A stretch of DNA of 64,000 bases from Nitrobacteraceae bacterium AZCC 2146. Lineage in GTDB: Bacteria; Pseudomonadota; Alphaproteobacteria; Rhizobiales; Xanthobacteraceae. The translations under genes and the position numbers were made by a program. The stretch lies in NCBI GenBank assembly GCA_036924855.1, contig JBAGRP010000001.1, positions 5,320,001 through 5,384,000 of the forward strand, read 5' to 3'. Positions 1 to 8,007 of the stretch are shown in pieces. The notes below the pieces were generated by a model. That model had not been told where the DNA came from. It was given only the letters and a program-made list of their open reading frames with translations, and ran no database searches. Position 1 is the first letter of the stretch; every line of letters starts with the position of its first letter.

Positions 1-41
1 ATTACGACAAGCTGTTCGCGGCGATGCAGGAAGACGAGTAG
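1..41 (+). CDS. C-terminal end of an unidentified protein (partial)
   Basis: Only the last 12 codons lie in the window; read from base 3 they give YDKLFAAMQEDE and then TAG at 39-41. The reading is assumed because it ends in a clean stop with alphaproteobacterial codon use, but the tail is too short to name a family. It is cut by the window edge. Confidence 0.35.
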   Translation, partial: YDKLFAAMQEDE

Positions 42-155
42 GCGATTCATTCTCCGCGCGCCGGCCCGGCAAGCGAGCTTGCTAGCGCAAGCCGGGACGC
101 CGACGCCGTGTGCTCTCGTTTAGCCCGCTGGGACAGAGGCCTTCCATACTCAGGC

Positions 156-196
156 ACGCCAGGGGTTATGGGTCCCGGCGTTCGCCGGAACAACAG
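156..196. repeat. REP-like palindromic repeat, third type (fragment)
   Basis: The segment holds a perfect CCGGCG-TT-CGCCGG hairpin at 175-188 next to GGGTTATGGGTCCC. Read on the minus strand it has the typical dispersed-repeat phrase that translates as ANAGTHNPW. It sits in the spacer before the small gene at 285 and is the only copy of this type I see in the window. Confidence 0.55.
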
Positions 197-284
197 TGGA
201 GAGGCTGTGCCGAATTATCGACTTGGCCTGCCCTCCATACTTGTCTAAGCCGACGTCATCTTTTCTCAGACGCGCGAGACCGCC

Positions 285-494
285 ATGCAAGACAATCCCA
301 ATCCGAAGGACCGGCCCGCCCTCCCGCTGAAGGGTTACAGCCTGATGGATTTCAAGCCCGATCCGACCGTGGTCGGCATTGCGTTCGAGACCGAGCAGGG
401 CCCCTTCATGTTCGTCGCCACCCGCGAGATCCTGGAAACCCTGGGGCAGGCCTTCACCCACAAGGCGGCCTCGATGCCGTCGCAGCAGAGCTGA
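285..494 (+). CDS. small conserved hypothetical protein
   Basis: A 69-residue protein with no signal peptide or membrane segment. The central part (GIAFETEQGPFMFVATREIL) is hydrophobic-alternating and looks like a small beta-rich fold. The ATG is the first in frame after the REP fragment. It lies about 110 bases upstream of the ogt-type gene on the same strand, so the two may be cotranscribed. I do not recognise a named family; the ordered composition and codon use support a real gene. Confidence 0.6.
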   Translation: MQDNPNPKDRPALPLKGYSLMDFKPDPTVVGIAFETEQGPFMFVATREILETLGQAFTHKAASMPSQQS

Positions 495-603
495 CGCAAG
501 GCTGTTCGCCGCTCCGGAATCGGGTGGCGGACGGCTCCCGATCGTCGCAAAATGCCGGAAATCATCCAGCCGCGCGCCTGCGCGCGAACCGATGGAGCCA
601 GCC

Positions 604-1146
604 ATGACCGACGTTCAATTCGCCCTGTTCGACACCGCGATCGGCCGCTGTGGAATCGCCTGGGCCGAAAGCGGCATCGTTTCCGTACAACTGCCGCAGC
701 CCAACGAGGCGCAGACCCGGGTCCGCATCAAGCAGCGCCACGGCAGCATCGAAGAAGCCGCGCCGCCGGCGGCGGTGCAGGATGCCATCGACCGCATCGT
801 CACCCTGCTCGACGGCAAGCCGGCCGACCTCTCGGCGATCGACCTCGATTTGAGCGATGCCCCGGAATTCAACCGCAACGTCTACGCCATCGCCCGGACC
901 ATTCCGCCCGGTGGAACCCTGACCTATGGCGATATCGCCAAAAAGCTTGGCGGCGTGGAACTGTCTCGCAATGTCGGGACCGCCTTGGGGCAGAACCCCT
1001 GTCCCATCGTGGTGCCGTGCCACCGGGTGCTCGCCGCCGGCGGCAAGCCCGGCGGCTTTTCCGCCAATGGTGGGGTGGTCACCAAGCTGAAGATGCTGGC
1101 CATCGAAGGTGCCTATGTGAATCACACGCCGATGCTGTTCGACTGA
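604..1146 (+). CDS. ogt: methylated-DNA--protein-cysteine S-methyltransferase
   Basis: This enzyme repairs O6-methylguanine and O4-methylthymine by one-way transfer of the alkyl group to its own cysteine. The 180-residue product has the hallmark PCHRV active site (P138-V142, acceptor Cys139), preceded by a helix-turn-helix-like DNA-binding part (GTLTYGDIAKKLG) and the Asn-hinge region SRNVGTALGQNP. The length fits Ogt-type enzymes, which lack the Ada regulatory domain. ATG 604 is used because the N-terminal domain starts there; the frame stays open upstream but that part has no homology-like character. The symbol ogt is by family resemblance. Confidence 0.93.
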   Translation: MTDVQFALFDTAIGRCGIAWAESGIVSVQLPQPNEAQTRVRIKQRHGSIEEAAPPAAVQDAIDRIVTLLDGKPADLSAIDLDLSDAPEFNRNVYAIARTIPPGGTLTYGDIAKKLGGVELSRNVGTALGQNPCPIVVPCHRVLAAGGKPGGFSANGGVVTKLKMLAIEGAYVNHTPMLFD

Positions 1147-1197
1147 GCGAACCGCGCTCTGCCACAGGTTTGCCGCAAGCCTTGCCTCAGGTTTGCC

Positions 1198-1812
1198 TCA
1201 AGCTTTGGGCGCGATCGTCGCTTTCACCGAGGGCCGTTCGAGCATTTTTTCGTGGAAGGCGGCGAGCTTCGGAAATGCCTTGCGCCATCCGCATTCCTCA
1301 AAACGAAAATCCGCATAGATCAGCAGACTGGTCAGGGCAATCTGCGTGATATCGAGCGGCCGCGACAACACCTCAGGCTGATTTTCGAATCGCGTCAGGC
1401 CCTGCCACGCACGATCCCACTGATCGTCAATCCACTTCGGCCACTGCAGTTCCTTCGGACGCACGCCGACCTCATAACGACACAGCAGCATCGCATCGGT
1501 CATGCCCTGGATCATCGAATGCTCGCTCTTCACCCGCCAGCGCGCCGCGCCCGACTTCGGAATCAGCTTGCCGCCGGCGAGTTCGTCGAGATATTCAACG
1601 ATCACATAGGAATCGACGATGACGTTGCCGTCGTCGAGGATCAGCGCCGGCAGTTTGCGCAGCGGGCTGATGTCATGGGCGTATTGTTCGTTCGGCTCGG
1701 TCGGCGCGACTTTCGCCGGCACCAATTCGATCTTGTCCATCAATCCGAGTTCGTTCGCCGTGATGCGCACCTTGCGTGCGAACGGCGAGCCCGGCGAAAA
1801 TGTCAGCTTCAT
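1198..1812 (-). CDS. glutathione S-transferase family protein
   Basis: A 204-residue cytosolic GST-like protein. The N-terminal thioredoxin-fold domain is visible as LTFSPGSPFARKVRI (catalytic Ser/Cys region) followed by the glutathione-binding LPALILDDG..IVDSYVIVEYLDE, and an all-helical C-terminal domain follows from about residue 90. Length matches the family. The electrophilic substrate cannot be told from sequence. It is convergent with ogt and separated by a REP element from the FAH-family gene upstream. Confidence 0.9.
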   Translation of the reverse strand: MKLTFSPGSPFARKVRITANELGLMDKIELVPAKVAPTEPNEQYAHDISPLRKLPALILDDGNVIVDSYVIVEYLDELAGGKLIPKSGAARWRVKSEHSMIQGMTDAMLLCRYEVGVRPKELQWPKWIDDQWDRAWQGLTRFENQPEVLSRPLDITQIALTSLLIYADFRFEECGWRKAFPKLAAFHEKMLERPSVKATIAPKA

Positions 1813-1868
1813 GGGAGGTGTCCTTGAAATAAAAGTCGATCGAAGAAAAGCGTCGGCGCCTCTACACC

Positions 1869-1980
1869 GTCATTGCGAGCTCGCGCCAAGTTGGCTCTTG
1901 CCAACTTGGCGCGAACGAAGCAATCCAGCCTTTGAAGCGGGACTGGATTGCTTCGTCGCAAGTGCTCCTCGCAATGACGA
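1869..1980. repeat. REP element, type A, carrying a nested hairpin
   Basis: The outer arms GTCATTGCGAG and CTCGCAATGACGA, and the inner arms AAGCAATCCAG / CTGGATTGCTT, match the copies at 23050 and 56804. Unlike those, this copy contains an extra 15-bp perfect inverted repeat (TCGCGCCAAGTTGGC, 4-base loop, its complement) in place of the usual GCGAAGC. It lies between two minus-strand genes and may act as a transcript-end structure. Confidence 0.85.
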
Positions 1981-1989
1981 GTTTGGCCC

Positions 1990-2832
1990 TTACGCCGCAA
2001 CCACTTTCTGCTTCTGATCGCCCAGGCCCTCGATGCCCAGCGTCATGACGTCGCCGACGTTGAGGAATTTCGGCGGCTTCATGCCGAGGCCAACGCCGGG
2101 CGGCGTGCCTGTGGTGATGATGTCGCCGGGCATCAGCGTCATGATTTCCGAGAGATACGAGACGATCTTCGGCACGTTGAAGATCATGGTCGTGGTTGAG
2201 CCGGTCTGGCAGCGCTGGCCGTTGACGTCGAGATACATGCTGAGCTTGTGCACGTCGGCGATTTCATCGGCGGTGACGAGCCAGGGACCGAGCGGCCCAA
2301 ACGTGTCGTGCGATTTGCCCTTGGTCCACTGGCCGCCGCGCTCGATCTGGAAGAAGCGCTCGGAGACGTCGTTGCAGACCGCATAGCCGGCGACATGCTT
2401 GAGCGCGTCGGCTTCCGTGATGTATTTCGCGCGGGTGCCGATGATGATGGCGAGTTCGACTTCCCAGTCGAGCTTGGTCGAGCCGCGCGGCTTTTCGACG
2501 TCGTCGTTCGGGCCGCACAGGCTGTTGAGGGCCTTCATGAACACGATCGGCTCCGACGGAATCGCCATGCCGGCTTCTTTGGCGTGATCGACATAGTTCA
2601 GGCCGATGGCGAGAAATTTTGGTTTGCCGCCAACCGGCGAGCCCAGGCGCGGCGAGCCACTGACCAGCGGCAGCGAGGCCAGATCGAGCGCGGCCAGCTT
2701 GGCCAGGCTTGAAGGCGAGAACACATCGTCCGCCAGGTCCTTCACCTGCCCCGACAGGTCGCGCAGCTTGCCGTCTTTGTCGATCAGTCCCGGCTTTTCG
2801 CTGCCGAAGGCGCCGTATCTCACCAATTTCAT
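1990..2832 (-). CDS. fumarylacetoacetate hydrolase (FAH) family protein
   Basis: A 280-residue member of the FAH/2-hydroxyhepta-2,4-diene-1,7-dioate isomerase superfamily, metal-dependent hydrolases or decarboxylases of 2-oxo acids. Visible motifs are GLNYVDHAKE (about 77-86), the metal ligands in LDWEVELAI (E124, E126), CNDVSER, GKSHDTFGPLGPW and GDIITTGTPPGVG. Length and motif order resemble 2,4-diketo-3-deoxy-L-fuconate hydrolase and acylpyruvases; the exact substrate is not decidable here. ATG 2832 is preceded by GGGAGAAAACG, a reasonable ribosome site. It faces the same way as the MBL-fold gene upstream. Confidence 0.88.
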   Translation of the reverse strand: MKLVRYGAFGSEKPGLIDKDGKLRDLSGQVKDLADDVFSPSSLAKLAALDLASLPLVSGSPRLGSPVGGKPKFLAIGLNYVDHAKEAGMAIPSEPIVFMKALNSLCGPNDDVEKPRGSTKLDWEVELAIIIGTRAKYITEADALKHVAGYAVCNDVSERFFQIERGGQWTKGKSHDTFGPLGPWLVTADEIADVHKLSMYLDVNGQRCQTGSTTTMIFNVPKIVSYLSEIMTLMPGDIITTGTPPGVGLGMKPPKFLNVGDVMTLGIEGLGDQKQKVVAA

Positions 2833-2909
2833 CGTTTTCTCCCTGAGGTCTTTTGGCCTGAAATGTCATGAAGCACGGCGCGGCGAAATTCAACCGCCGC
2901 CCGCGTGTG

Positions 2910-3761
2910 CTAGGCCTGCAAAGCTGCAAATCTGAAGGCTTCGCCACAGCGCTGGATGTAGCCGGCGCCGAAGTGGCCGCCGATCACCAGCGTTTGCGTG
3001 TCGGCAAAGCGCGAAAACAAATCGCGCCGCCTTGCAGCAGATTCGATAGGATCAGAATCCACGGTCGATGACCACTCCAGGTGCGACATCTGCACGGGAT
3101 GGTGCGCGACGTCGCCGGTCAGCAGCATCTGCTCGCCGGCTGATTTAATCAGGATGCTCATGTGGCCGGGACTGTGACCCGGAGTCGGGATCAGCGTGAT
3201 CTCGTCGGACAGTTGCTGGTCGCTGGCGACCAGCTCGGCGCGGCCGGCATCGACGATCGGCCTGACGGAATCGTTGAACACCGCGGCATGCTCGGGCTTG
3301 TCGCTGTGCGCCTTCCAGTGTTCGTATTCGTTCTTGCCGAAGACATAACAAGCGTTGGGAAACGTCGGCACCCAGTGGCCATCGACCAGCTTCGTGTTCC
3401 AGCCGACGTGATCGACATGCAGATGCGTGCACAGCACCATGTCGATACTCTCAGGCGGAAAGCCGGCGGCGGTCATGTCCTGCAGGAACGGCGTGTGACG
3501 ATGATTCCAGATCGGCACCGACCGACCCTCCTTGTCATTGCCCAGACACGTATCGACAACGATGCGCTGTGTCGGCGTTTCCACCACCAGCGATTGGATT
3601 GTCATTTTCAGCCGGCCTTCGGCGTTGGCGAAATGCGGGATCAGCCAGGGCAGTTTCTGGACCTCGTCGGGCCCGACTTGCGGCAGGATAAAGCGCGTGC
3701 CGCCGATGGTTTCCAGCTCGACGATCCTGGTGATCCTGACCTTGCCGACCGTCCAATTCAT
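2910..3761 (-). CDS. MBL-fold metallo-hydrolase
   Basis: A 283-residue metallo-beta-lactamase superfamily enzyme. The binuclear metal motif THLHVDHVGW is at about 112-121, further ligands are in TPGHSPGHMSI and TGDVAHHPVQM, and GGHFGAGY closes the fold. Start MNWTVGKVRI at 3761 was chosen because the fold begins there; the frame stays open far upstream only because it runs antisense-shifted through the next genes. Relatives include quorum-quenching lactonases and many uncharacterised hydrolases, so no substrate is assigned. Confidence 0.87.
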   Translation of the reverse strand: MNWTVGKVRITRIVELETIGGTRFILPQVGPDEVQKLPWLIPHFANAEGRLKMTIQSLVVETPTQRIVVDTCLGNDKEGRSVPIWNHRHTPFLQDMTAAGFPPESIDMVLCTHLHVDHVGWNTKLVDGHWVPTFPNACYVFGKNEYEHWKAHSDKPEHAAVFNDSVRPIVDAGRAELVASDQQLSDEITLIPTPGHSPGHMSILIKSAGEQMLLTGDVAHHPVQMSHLEWSSTVDSDPIESAARRRDLFSRFADTQTLVIGGHFGAGYIQRCGEAFRFAALQA

Positions 3762-3872
3762 CCAGCGTTCTCCCGCTTCTTTTGCGCCGGAAGATGCTGT
3801 TTTCTCAGGCGCAGCGCAATGGATCATCTTGCAGGGCTGCGCGTTGTGTCGGTCTGCAAAGAGGAGGGTGCG

Positions 3873-4286
3873 ATGCCAGAACTGACGATTTCGTCCGACC
3901 AGGTCGCCTTCTTGATCGAAAAAGCCCGGCAATTCGATGCCAAGGATATCGCCTCGGACCCCGATTCCGGTTCGAATGGTGCCGATGACGACATGATCGA
4001 CGTGCTCGAAGACAATGCCGGCGATCCCGTGGTGCGCGAGATTTACGGCTTCATCGCTGCACTGACTGAGGACGAGCAGATCGACCTCGTCTCTCTGATG
4101 CGGCTCGGCCGCGGCGACGGCACCATCGAGGAATGGGCTGACCTGCGCCGCGAAGCCGCCGAGGGTTACAACGGCCACACCGCACGCTATCTGCTCGGCG
4201 AGCCATTGCTGGGCGATCTGCTGGCGGAAGGTCTCGACGAGTTCGGCATCTCGTGGGCCGATGAGCGGACCACAGCGGTCCGTTGA
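3873..4286 (+). CDS. DUF3775 domain-containing protein
   Basis: A 137-residue acidic soluble protein with the order typical of DUF3775: an N-terminal ELTISSDQVAFLIEKARQFDAKD segment, a linker rich in Asp, then ALTEDEQIDLVSLMRLGRGDG and YLLGEPLLGDLLAEGLDEFG. Function is unknown. It starts at ATG 3873 behind GAGGAGGGTGCG. It is divergent from the MBL-fold gene, with about 110 bases of shared promoter space between them. Confidence 0.8.
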   Translation: MPELTISSDQVAFLIEKARQFDAKDIASDPDSGSNGADDDMIDVLEDNAGDPVVREIYGFIAALTEDEQIDLVSLMRLGRGDGTIEEWADLRREAAEGYNGHTARYLLGEPLLGDLLAEGLDEFGISWADERTTAVR

Positions 4287-4348
4287 GTTTTCTCTGGACG
4301 CTTTGACGATCGGCGAGGATTTCGCCGACCGCCATTTTGCGCTGCCGC

Positions 4349-5131
4349 TTACATCGTGCCGGGGAATGCGCCGCCATCGAGCACGATGTTCTGGCCGGTG
4401 ATAAAGCCCGCCTTGGCGCCGCACAGGAACGCGCAGGTGAGGCCGAATTCCTCGGGGTCGCCGAAGCGGCCGGAGGGATTTTCGCTGGCGCGCTTCGCCA
4501 GGATTTCGTCGATCGACAGGCCGGTGGCCTTGGTCTGGCCGGCGGCCACGCCACGCAGGCGGTCGGTGTTGAACGGGCCCGGCAGCAAGCCGTTGATGGT
4601 GACGTTCTCGCGCACGGTCTTGCGCGACAGGCCGGCGACGAAGCCGGTGAGGCCGCTGCGCGCGCCGTTGGACAGGCCCAGCACATCGATCGGCGCCTTC
4701 ACGGCGGCCGAGGTGATGTTGACGATGCGGCCGAATTTTCGCGACATCATGCCGTCCACCGTCGCCTTGATCAGTTCGATCGGCGTCAGCATGTTGGCGT
4801 CGATCGCCTTCAGCCAGTCGTCGCGGGTCCAGTTGCGGAAATCGCCGGGGGGCGGACCGCCGGCGTTGTTGACCAGAATGTCGATCTGGCCGGCGGCCTT
4901 CAGCGCGGCCTCGCGGCCCGCGAGGGTAGTGATGTCGCCGACGACCTCGGTGACCTCGACGCCCGGATAGGCCTTGCGGATTTCCGCGGCAGTCGCCGCC
5001 AGCGCCTCGGCGCCGCGCGCGGTCAGCGTGACATGCACGCCCTCTGCTGCCAGCGCCACGGCGCAGGCGCGGCCGAGGCCCTTGCTTGATGCGCACACCA
5101 GCGCGCGGCGGCCCTTGATTCCCAGATCCAC
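4349..5131 (-). CDS. SDR family oxidoreductase with altered catalytic residues
   Basis: A 260-residue short-chain dehydrogenase/reductase-fold protein. The nucleotide-binding glycine motif ASSKGLG (about 14-20), NNAGG (89-92) and the catalytic-serine strand GRIVNITSAA are present. Where classical SDRs have Tyr-x-x-x-Lys this protein has S154-N-G-A-R158, so both catalytic residues are changed. The GTG start at 5131 is chosen because AGGAG lies 7 bases upstream; the open frame continues beyond it without SDR character. It may be a reductase with unusual chemistry or a non-catalytic relative. Confidence 0.85.
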   Translation of the reverse strand: MDLGIKGRRALVCASSKGLGRACAVALAAEGVHVTLTARGAEALAATAAEIRKAYPGVEVTEVVGDITTLAGREAALKAAGQIDILVNNAGGPPPGDFRNWTRDDWLKAIDANMLTPIELIKATVDGMMSRKFGRIVNITSAAVKAPIDVLGLSNGARSGLTGFVAGLSRKTVRENVTINGLLPGPFNTDRLRGVAAGQTKATGLSIDEILAKRASENPSGRFGDPEEFGLTCAFLCGAKAGFITGQNIVLDGGAFPGTM

Positions 5132-5258
5132 GATGTCACTCCTGAAGGTTTTCAATATTGCGAGAGGCAGACAGGCAGGCGTTATAGCCGGTCCGGCCGG
5201 GCGTGATAAGGGCGGGGCCTTCATGGCGGGAGTGCACCGGACGCCACGCAGCCTACGG

Positions 5259-5774
5259 TTAGATCCGGTGGTCGCGCTTCCACTTGTCGATATAGGCGGT
5301 GACGTCCGGCGGCAGCGATTTGAAGCCTTTTTCCCCGGCCAGCAACAGAAATGGCCGCAGCTGCGAACCGGTCATATAGGAAGGCTGCATGCTGGCCGGC
5401 AGCATCAGTTCGAAGATCAGCACCAGCGTCACCGCAATCAGGCCGATGCGGACAGCGCCGAGCGCGGCGCCGGCGAGGCGATCGCCAATGCCGATGTCAG
5501 CCCCGATCATGTCGTCGACCGCCATCCGCAGCACCGAGCCCAGCACGATTCCGGAGACGAGAAACGCGCCGAAGAACACCAGTGAATTCTGCACGGTCGC
5601 CGCGCCGGCATTGGTGTCGATCTGCGGGACGATCAGCTTTGTCGCCAAGGCGGCGATCGGCATGGCGAGGAAATAGCCCAGGATCGTCACGACGCTGCGC
5701 AGCAATCCGGCGCGGAAGCCGATCACCATCGCGGCCGCCAGACCGATGTAAACGATGGCATCGAAACTGTTCAT
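5259..5774 (-). CDS. CvpA family membrane protein
   Basis: A 171-residue inner-membrane protein with four hydrophobic segments (about 5-25, 28-48, 64-84, 101-121) and a short charged C-terminal tail. The start MNSFDAIVYIGLAAAMVIGFRAGLLRS and the length fit the CvpA/colicin V production family, which affects envelope physiology by an ill-defined mechanism. It lies alone between two SDR genes, divergent from the second. Confidence 0.85.
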   Translation of the reverse strand: MNSFDAIVYIGLAAAMVIGFRAGLLRSVVTILGYFLAMPIAALATKLIVPQIDTNAGAATVQNSLVFFGAFLVSGIVLGSVLRMAVDDMIGADIGIGDRLAGAALGAVRIGLIAVTLVLIFELMLPASMQPSYMTGSQLRPFLLLAGEKGFKSLPPDVTAYIDKWKRDHRI

Positions 5775-5890
5775 CGCGGCCTCGCCTCATTCGTCCGACA
5801 GTTCCGCGGCGCAGAAATTCTCCGGGGCTACGTCGGTTGCGATCCCCGCAAGGCTCTGTATCAGTAGGAAAAATCAGCAGGGAGTTCGCC

Positions 5891-6652
5891 ATGTCCGGAA
5901 TATTCGACGTCGGTAAAGAAATCATCCTCGTCACCGGTGCCTCGCAGGGGCTGGGGCGGCAATTCGCGCGCGTGTTGTCCGCGCACGGTGCCGCCGTGGT
6001 GCTGGCGGCGCGGCAGACCGCCAAGCTGAAAAGCCTCGAAGACGAGATCATCGGCAAGGGTGGCCGCGCCGTCGCGGTGCAGATGGATGTCACCGACGCC
6101 GCCTCGATCAGCCGGGCGATCGACGCCGCCGAAGCGGCGCTTGGCCCCGTTAGCGTGCTGATCAACAATGCCGGCATCGCCGTGGAAAAGCTCGCGGTGG
6201 ACCAGACAGAAGCCGACTGGGACGCTGTGATCGGCGCCAACCTGAAAGGTGCCTATTTCACCGCCACCGAAATTGCGCGTCGGATGATCGCGCGAAAGCA
6301 GGAGGGCAACATCGTCAACGTCGCCTCGGTGCTCGGCTTTGGCGTGATGAAGTTTGTCTCGCCCTACACCATCTCCAAGGCCGGCATCGTGCAAGCCACC
6401 AAGGCATTGGCGCTGGAGCTCGCCGACAATCGGATCCGCGTCAACGCGCTGGCGCCAGGCTATATCGACACCGACATGAACCACGACTTCTGGGCGACGC
6501 CGCCCGGCGAAAAACTGGCGAAGCGAATCCCGCAGCGCCGGGTCGGCCATGAGTCCGACCTCGACGGTGCGATCCTGCTGCTGGCGTCCAACGCCTCGCG
6601 CTATATGACCGGCAGCGTGGTTACGGTGGATGGCGGGTTCTTGCTGACATAG
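5891..6652 (+). CDS. SDR family NAD(P)-dependent oxidoreductase
   Basis: A 253-residue classical short-chain dehydrogenase with an intact catalytic set: cofactor motif TGASQGLG (15-22), NNAG (92-95), Ser146, Tyr159 and Lys163 (SPYTISKAG). The C-terminal end TGSVVTVDGGFLLT is typical of the 3-oxoacyl-ACP-reductase-like and glucose-dehydrogenase-like groups. Substrate is not decidable. ATG 5891 has GGGAG 5 bases upstream (CAGGGAGTTCGCC). It contrasts with the SDR at 4349, which lacks the Tyr and Lys. Confidence 0.92.
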   Translation: MSGIFDVGKEIILVTGASQGLGRQFARVLSAHGAAVVLAARQTAKLKSLEDEIIGKGGRAVAVQMDVTDAASISRAIDAAEAALGPVSVLINNAGIAVEKLAVDQTEADWDAVIGANLKGAYFTATEIARRMIARKQEGNIVNVASVLGFGVMKFVSPYTISKAGIVQATKALALELADNRIRVNALAPGYIDTDMNHDFWATPPGEKLAKRIPQRRVGHESDLDGAILLLASNASRYMTGSVVTVDGGFLLT

Positions 6653-6659
6653 TCGCGGG

Positions 6660-7370
6660 CTAGAAGCCGCCACCGCTCGGGATCTCGGCGAGACGCCACA
6701 CGCCCAGACTCTTGTCGCGCCAGCCGCCGCCAGCCTCGTCGCAATTCTCGTTGATGAGATCGACAGGCGGTCCCCATGCAAATGGCGGGCGCGCGAAATT
6801 CAGCGCGCGCCAGTCGCCGTCCTCGCAATCCGCGTTGCTCTGCCACTCCGGAAAGGTCGTCGCGATCAGCCATTGCGCCCCCAATCGCTGAAAGTTTGAA
6901 ACGGCCTTGGCGATGTTGGCGAACGACAGATGCACGAGACCATCGCGGCACAGGATCGCATCGCATTGGGGGAGGGGATCGTGGGTGATGTCGGCGAGAC
7001 GATAGTCGCCTGCGATTTCACCCGCCGCGGCGCGGGCCTGCAATCGCTCAACAATCGCCGGCACGATATCGGCGCCGACATAGCGGACTTTCAACTCGGT
7101 CTGGTTGATCCAGCCCGCATCGCCGCAGGGCGCATCGAGCAGCGAGGTGACGCCGAGTCTTTCGAGCAGGCGGGGCAGTTCCGTTCGCAGTACCAATGTC
7201 GCGTCGGTCTCCGAACCCAACCCGGAAACCGACGTTTCCGCGCCCCACAGGTTGATGTCGTGGATGCGGCGGAAGCGCGCCGGCAGATCGAGATCGGCAA
7301 ACGCCGCCCGATCGGTGATGAAACGGTCGTGCGCCAGTACCTTCGGCCGATCGGAGTCGCGAACAGCCAT
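6660..7370 (-). CDS. class I SAM-dependent methyltransferase
   Basis: A 236-residue protein whose motif I, LLDAPCGDAGW (78-88), is the SAM-binding loop; motif II YVGADIVPAIVERLQ and a post-II acidic patch DITHDPLPQCDAILCRDGLVHLS follow. The N-terminal part (RFRRIHDINLWGAETSVSGLGSETDATLVLRTELPRLL) resembles small glycan- or natural-product-modifying methyltransferases in alphaproteobacteria. The acceptor is unknown. It ends 8 bases from the convergent SDR gene. Confidence 0.8.
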   Translation of the reverse strand: MAVRDSDRPKVLAHDRFITDRAAFADLDLPARFRRIHDINLWGAETSVSGLGSETDATLVLRTELPRLLERLGVTSLLDAPCGDAGWINQTELKVRYVGADIVPAIVERLQARAAAGEIAGDYRLADITHDPLPQCDAILCRDGLVHLSFANIAKAVSNFQRLGAQWLIATTFPEWQSNADCEDGDWRALNFARPPFAWGPPVDLINENCDEAGGGWRDKSLGVWRLAEIPSGGGF

Positions 7371-7679
7371 GCATCACCCGAAAGAAGCCTTTGCGGGACG
7401 AGCGATTTCAGCGGGTTTCGACCTCTATCGGCGCGATTCTCGGCTGTTTCGCCGTTTCTGGCAAGATCGCCGCCGCTCGCCCGACAAAGCCGCGCCGGAT
7501 CGTCATAAATCCGAAAAAGATCGCCGCTGCCCCTTTCCAAAGCAGCCGGGCATTGGTACATACCCCTCGCACCGTGGGCTTTGCCCCGGTTGCCTTCTCA
7601 GGAAGCCTCCGGACTGGGATCGATCGGCGCCTTTGGCGTTGGCCGACTTCGTGCCGTTCTTGGTTTCCCGAAGGTTTGG
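7371..7679. other. spacer between methyltransferase gene and tRNA, no gene seen
   Basis: About 309 bases. Open frames here on both strands are short or run through the tRNA and have no protein-like character. No terminator with a T-run and no recognisable promoter box was found; the tRNA promoter must lie in the last 60 bases. Confidence 0.5.
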
Positions 7680-7756
<77 letters not shown>

Positions 7757-7782
7757 AACTTCTTAACAAAAACCCAGCAATC

Positions 7783-8004
7783 TCAATAGATTGTGACGAA
7801 ATCGCCTTCTCTCGCCAGGATGTCCCGAATGCGCCCGGGCGCCTTGGTCGCGATATCGATTTCGACGGCCTCGATACGGCCGTTGCCGCTGGCGAAGCTA
7901 GGCGGAAGATTATCGCCTCCGAGCTTCCGCCAGGCGAAGTAGCCGCCCGCACCGAGGACCACGACGAGGAGGGCGATCAGCCAGCGTTTTCGATTGCTCC
8001 TCAT
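7783..8004 (-). pseudogene. truncated HlyD-family secretion adaptor, N-terminal fragment
   Basis: The 73-residue reading starts with a membrane anchor (KRWLIALLVVVLGAGGYFAW) and then GNGRIEAVEIDIATKAPGRIRDILAREGDFV, the start of the barrel-sandwich domain of HlyD/EmrA-like periplasmic adaptors, which are normally above 300 residues. Family resemblance stops at about residue 71 and the frame ends in IY-stop. The break is some 30 bases from the 3' end of the initiator tRNA. The start follows the RND gene stop by 3 bases, so it was probably the third gene of that operon. Confidence 0.8.
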
Positions 8005-8007
8005 GGT

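Noticed and set aside
65..96. CCCGGC..GCCGGG hairpin after the first partial gene as terminator
   Set aside because: Only six base pairs around a 20-base loop and no T-run.
2910..5096. 728-codon minus-strand open frame suggesting a large fusion protein
   Set aside because: Only its last 283 codons are protein-like (MBL fold). The upstream part runs antisense to the DUF3775 gene and out of frame with the SDR gene.
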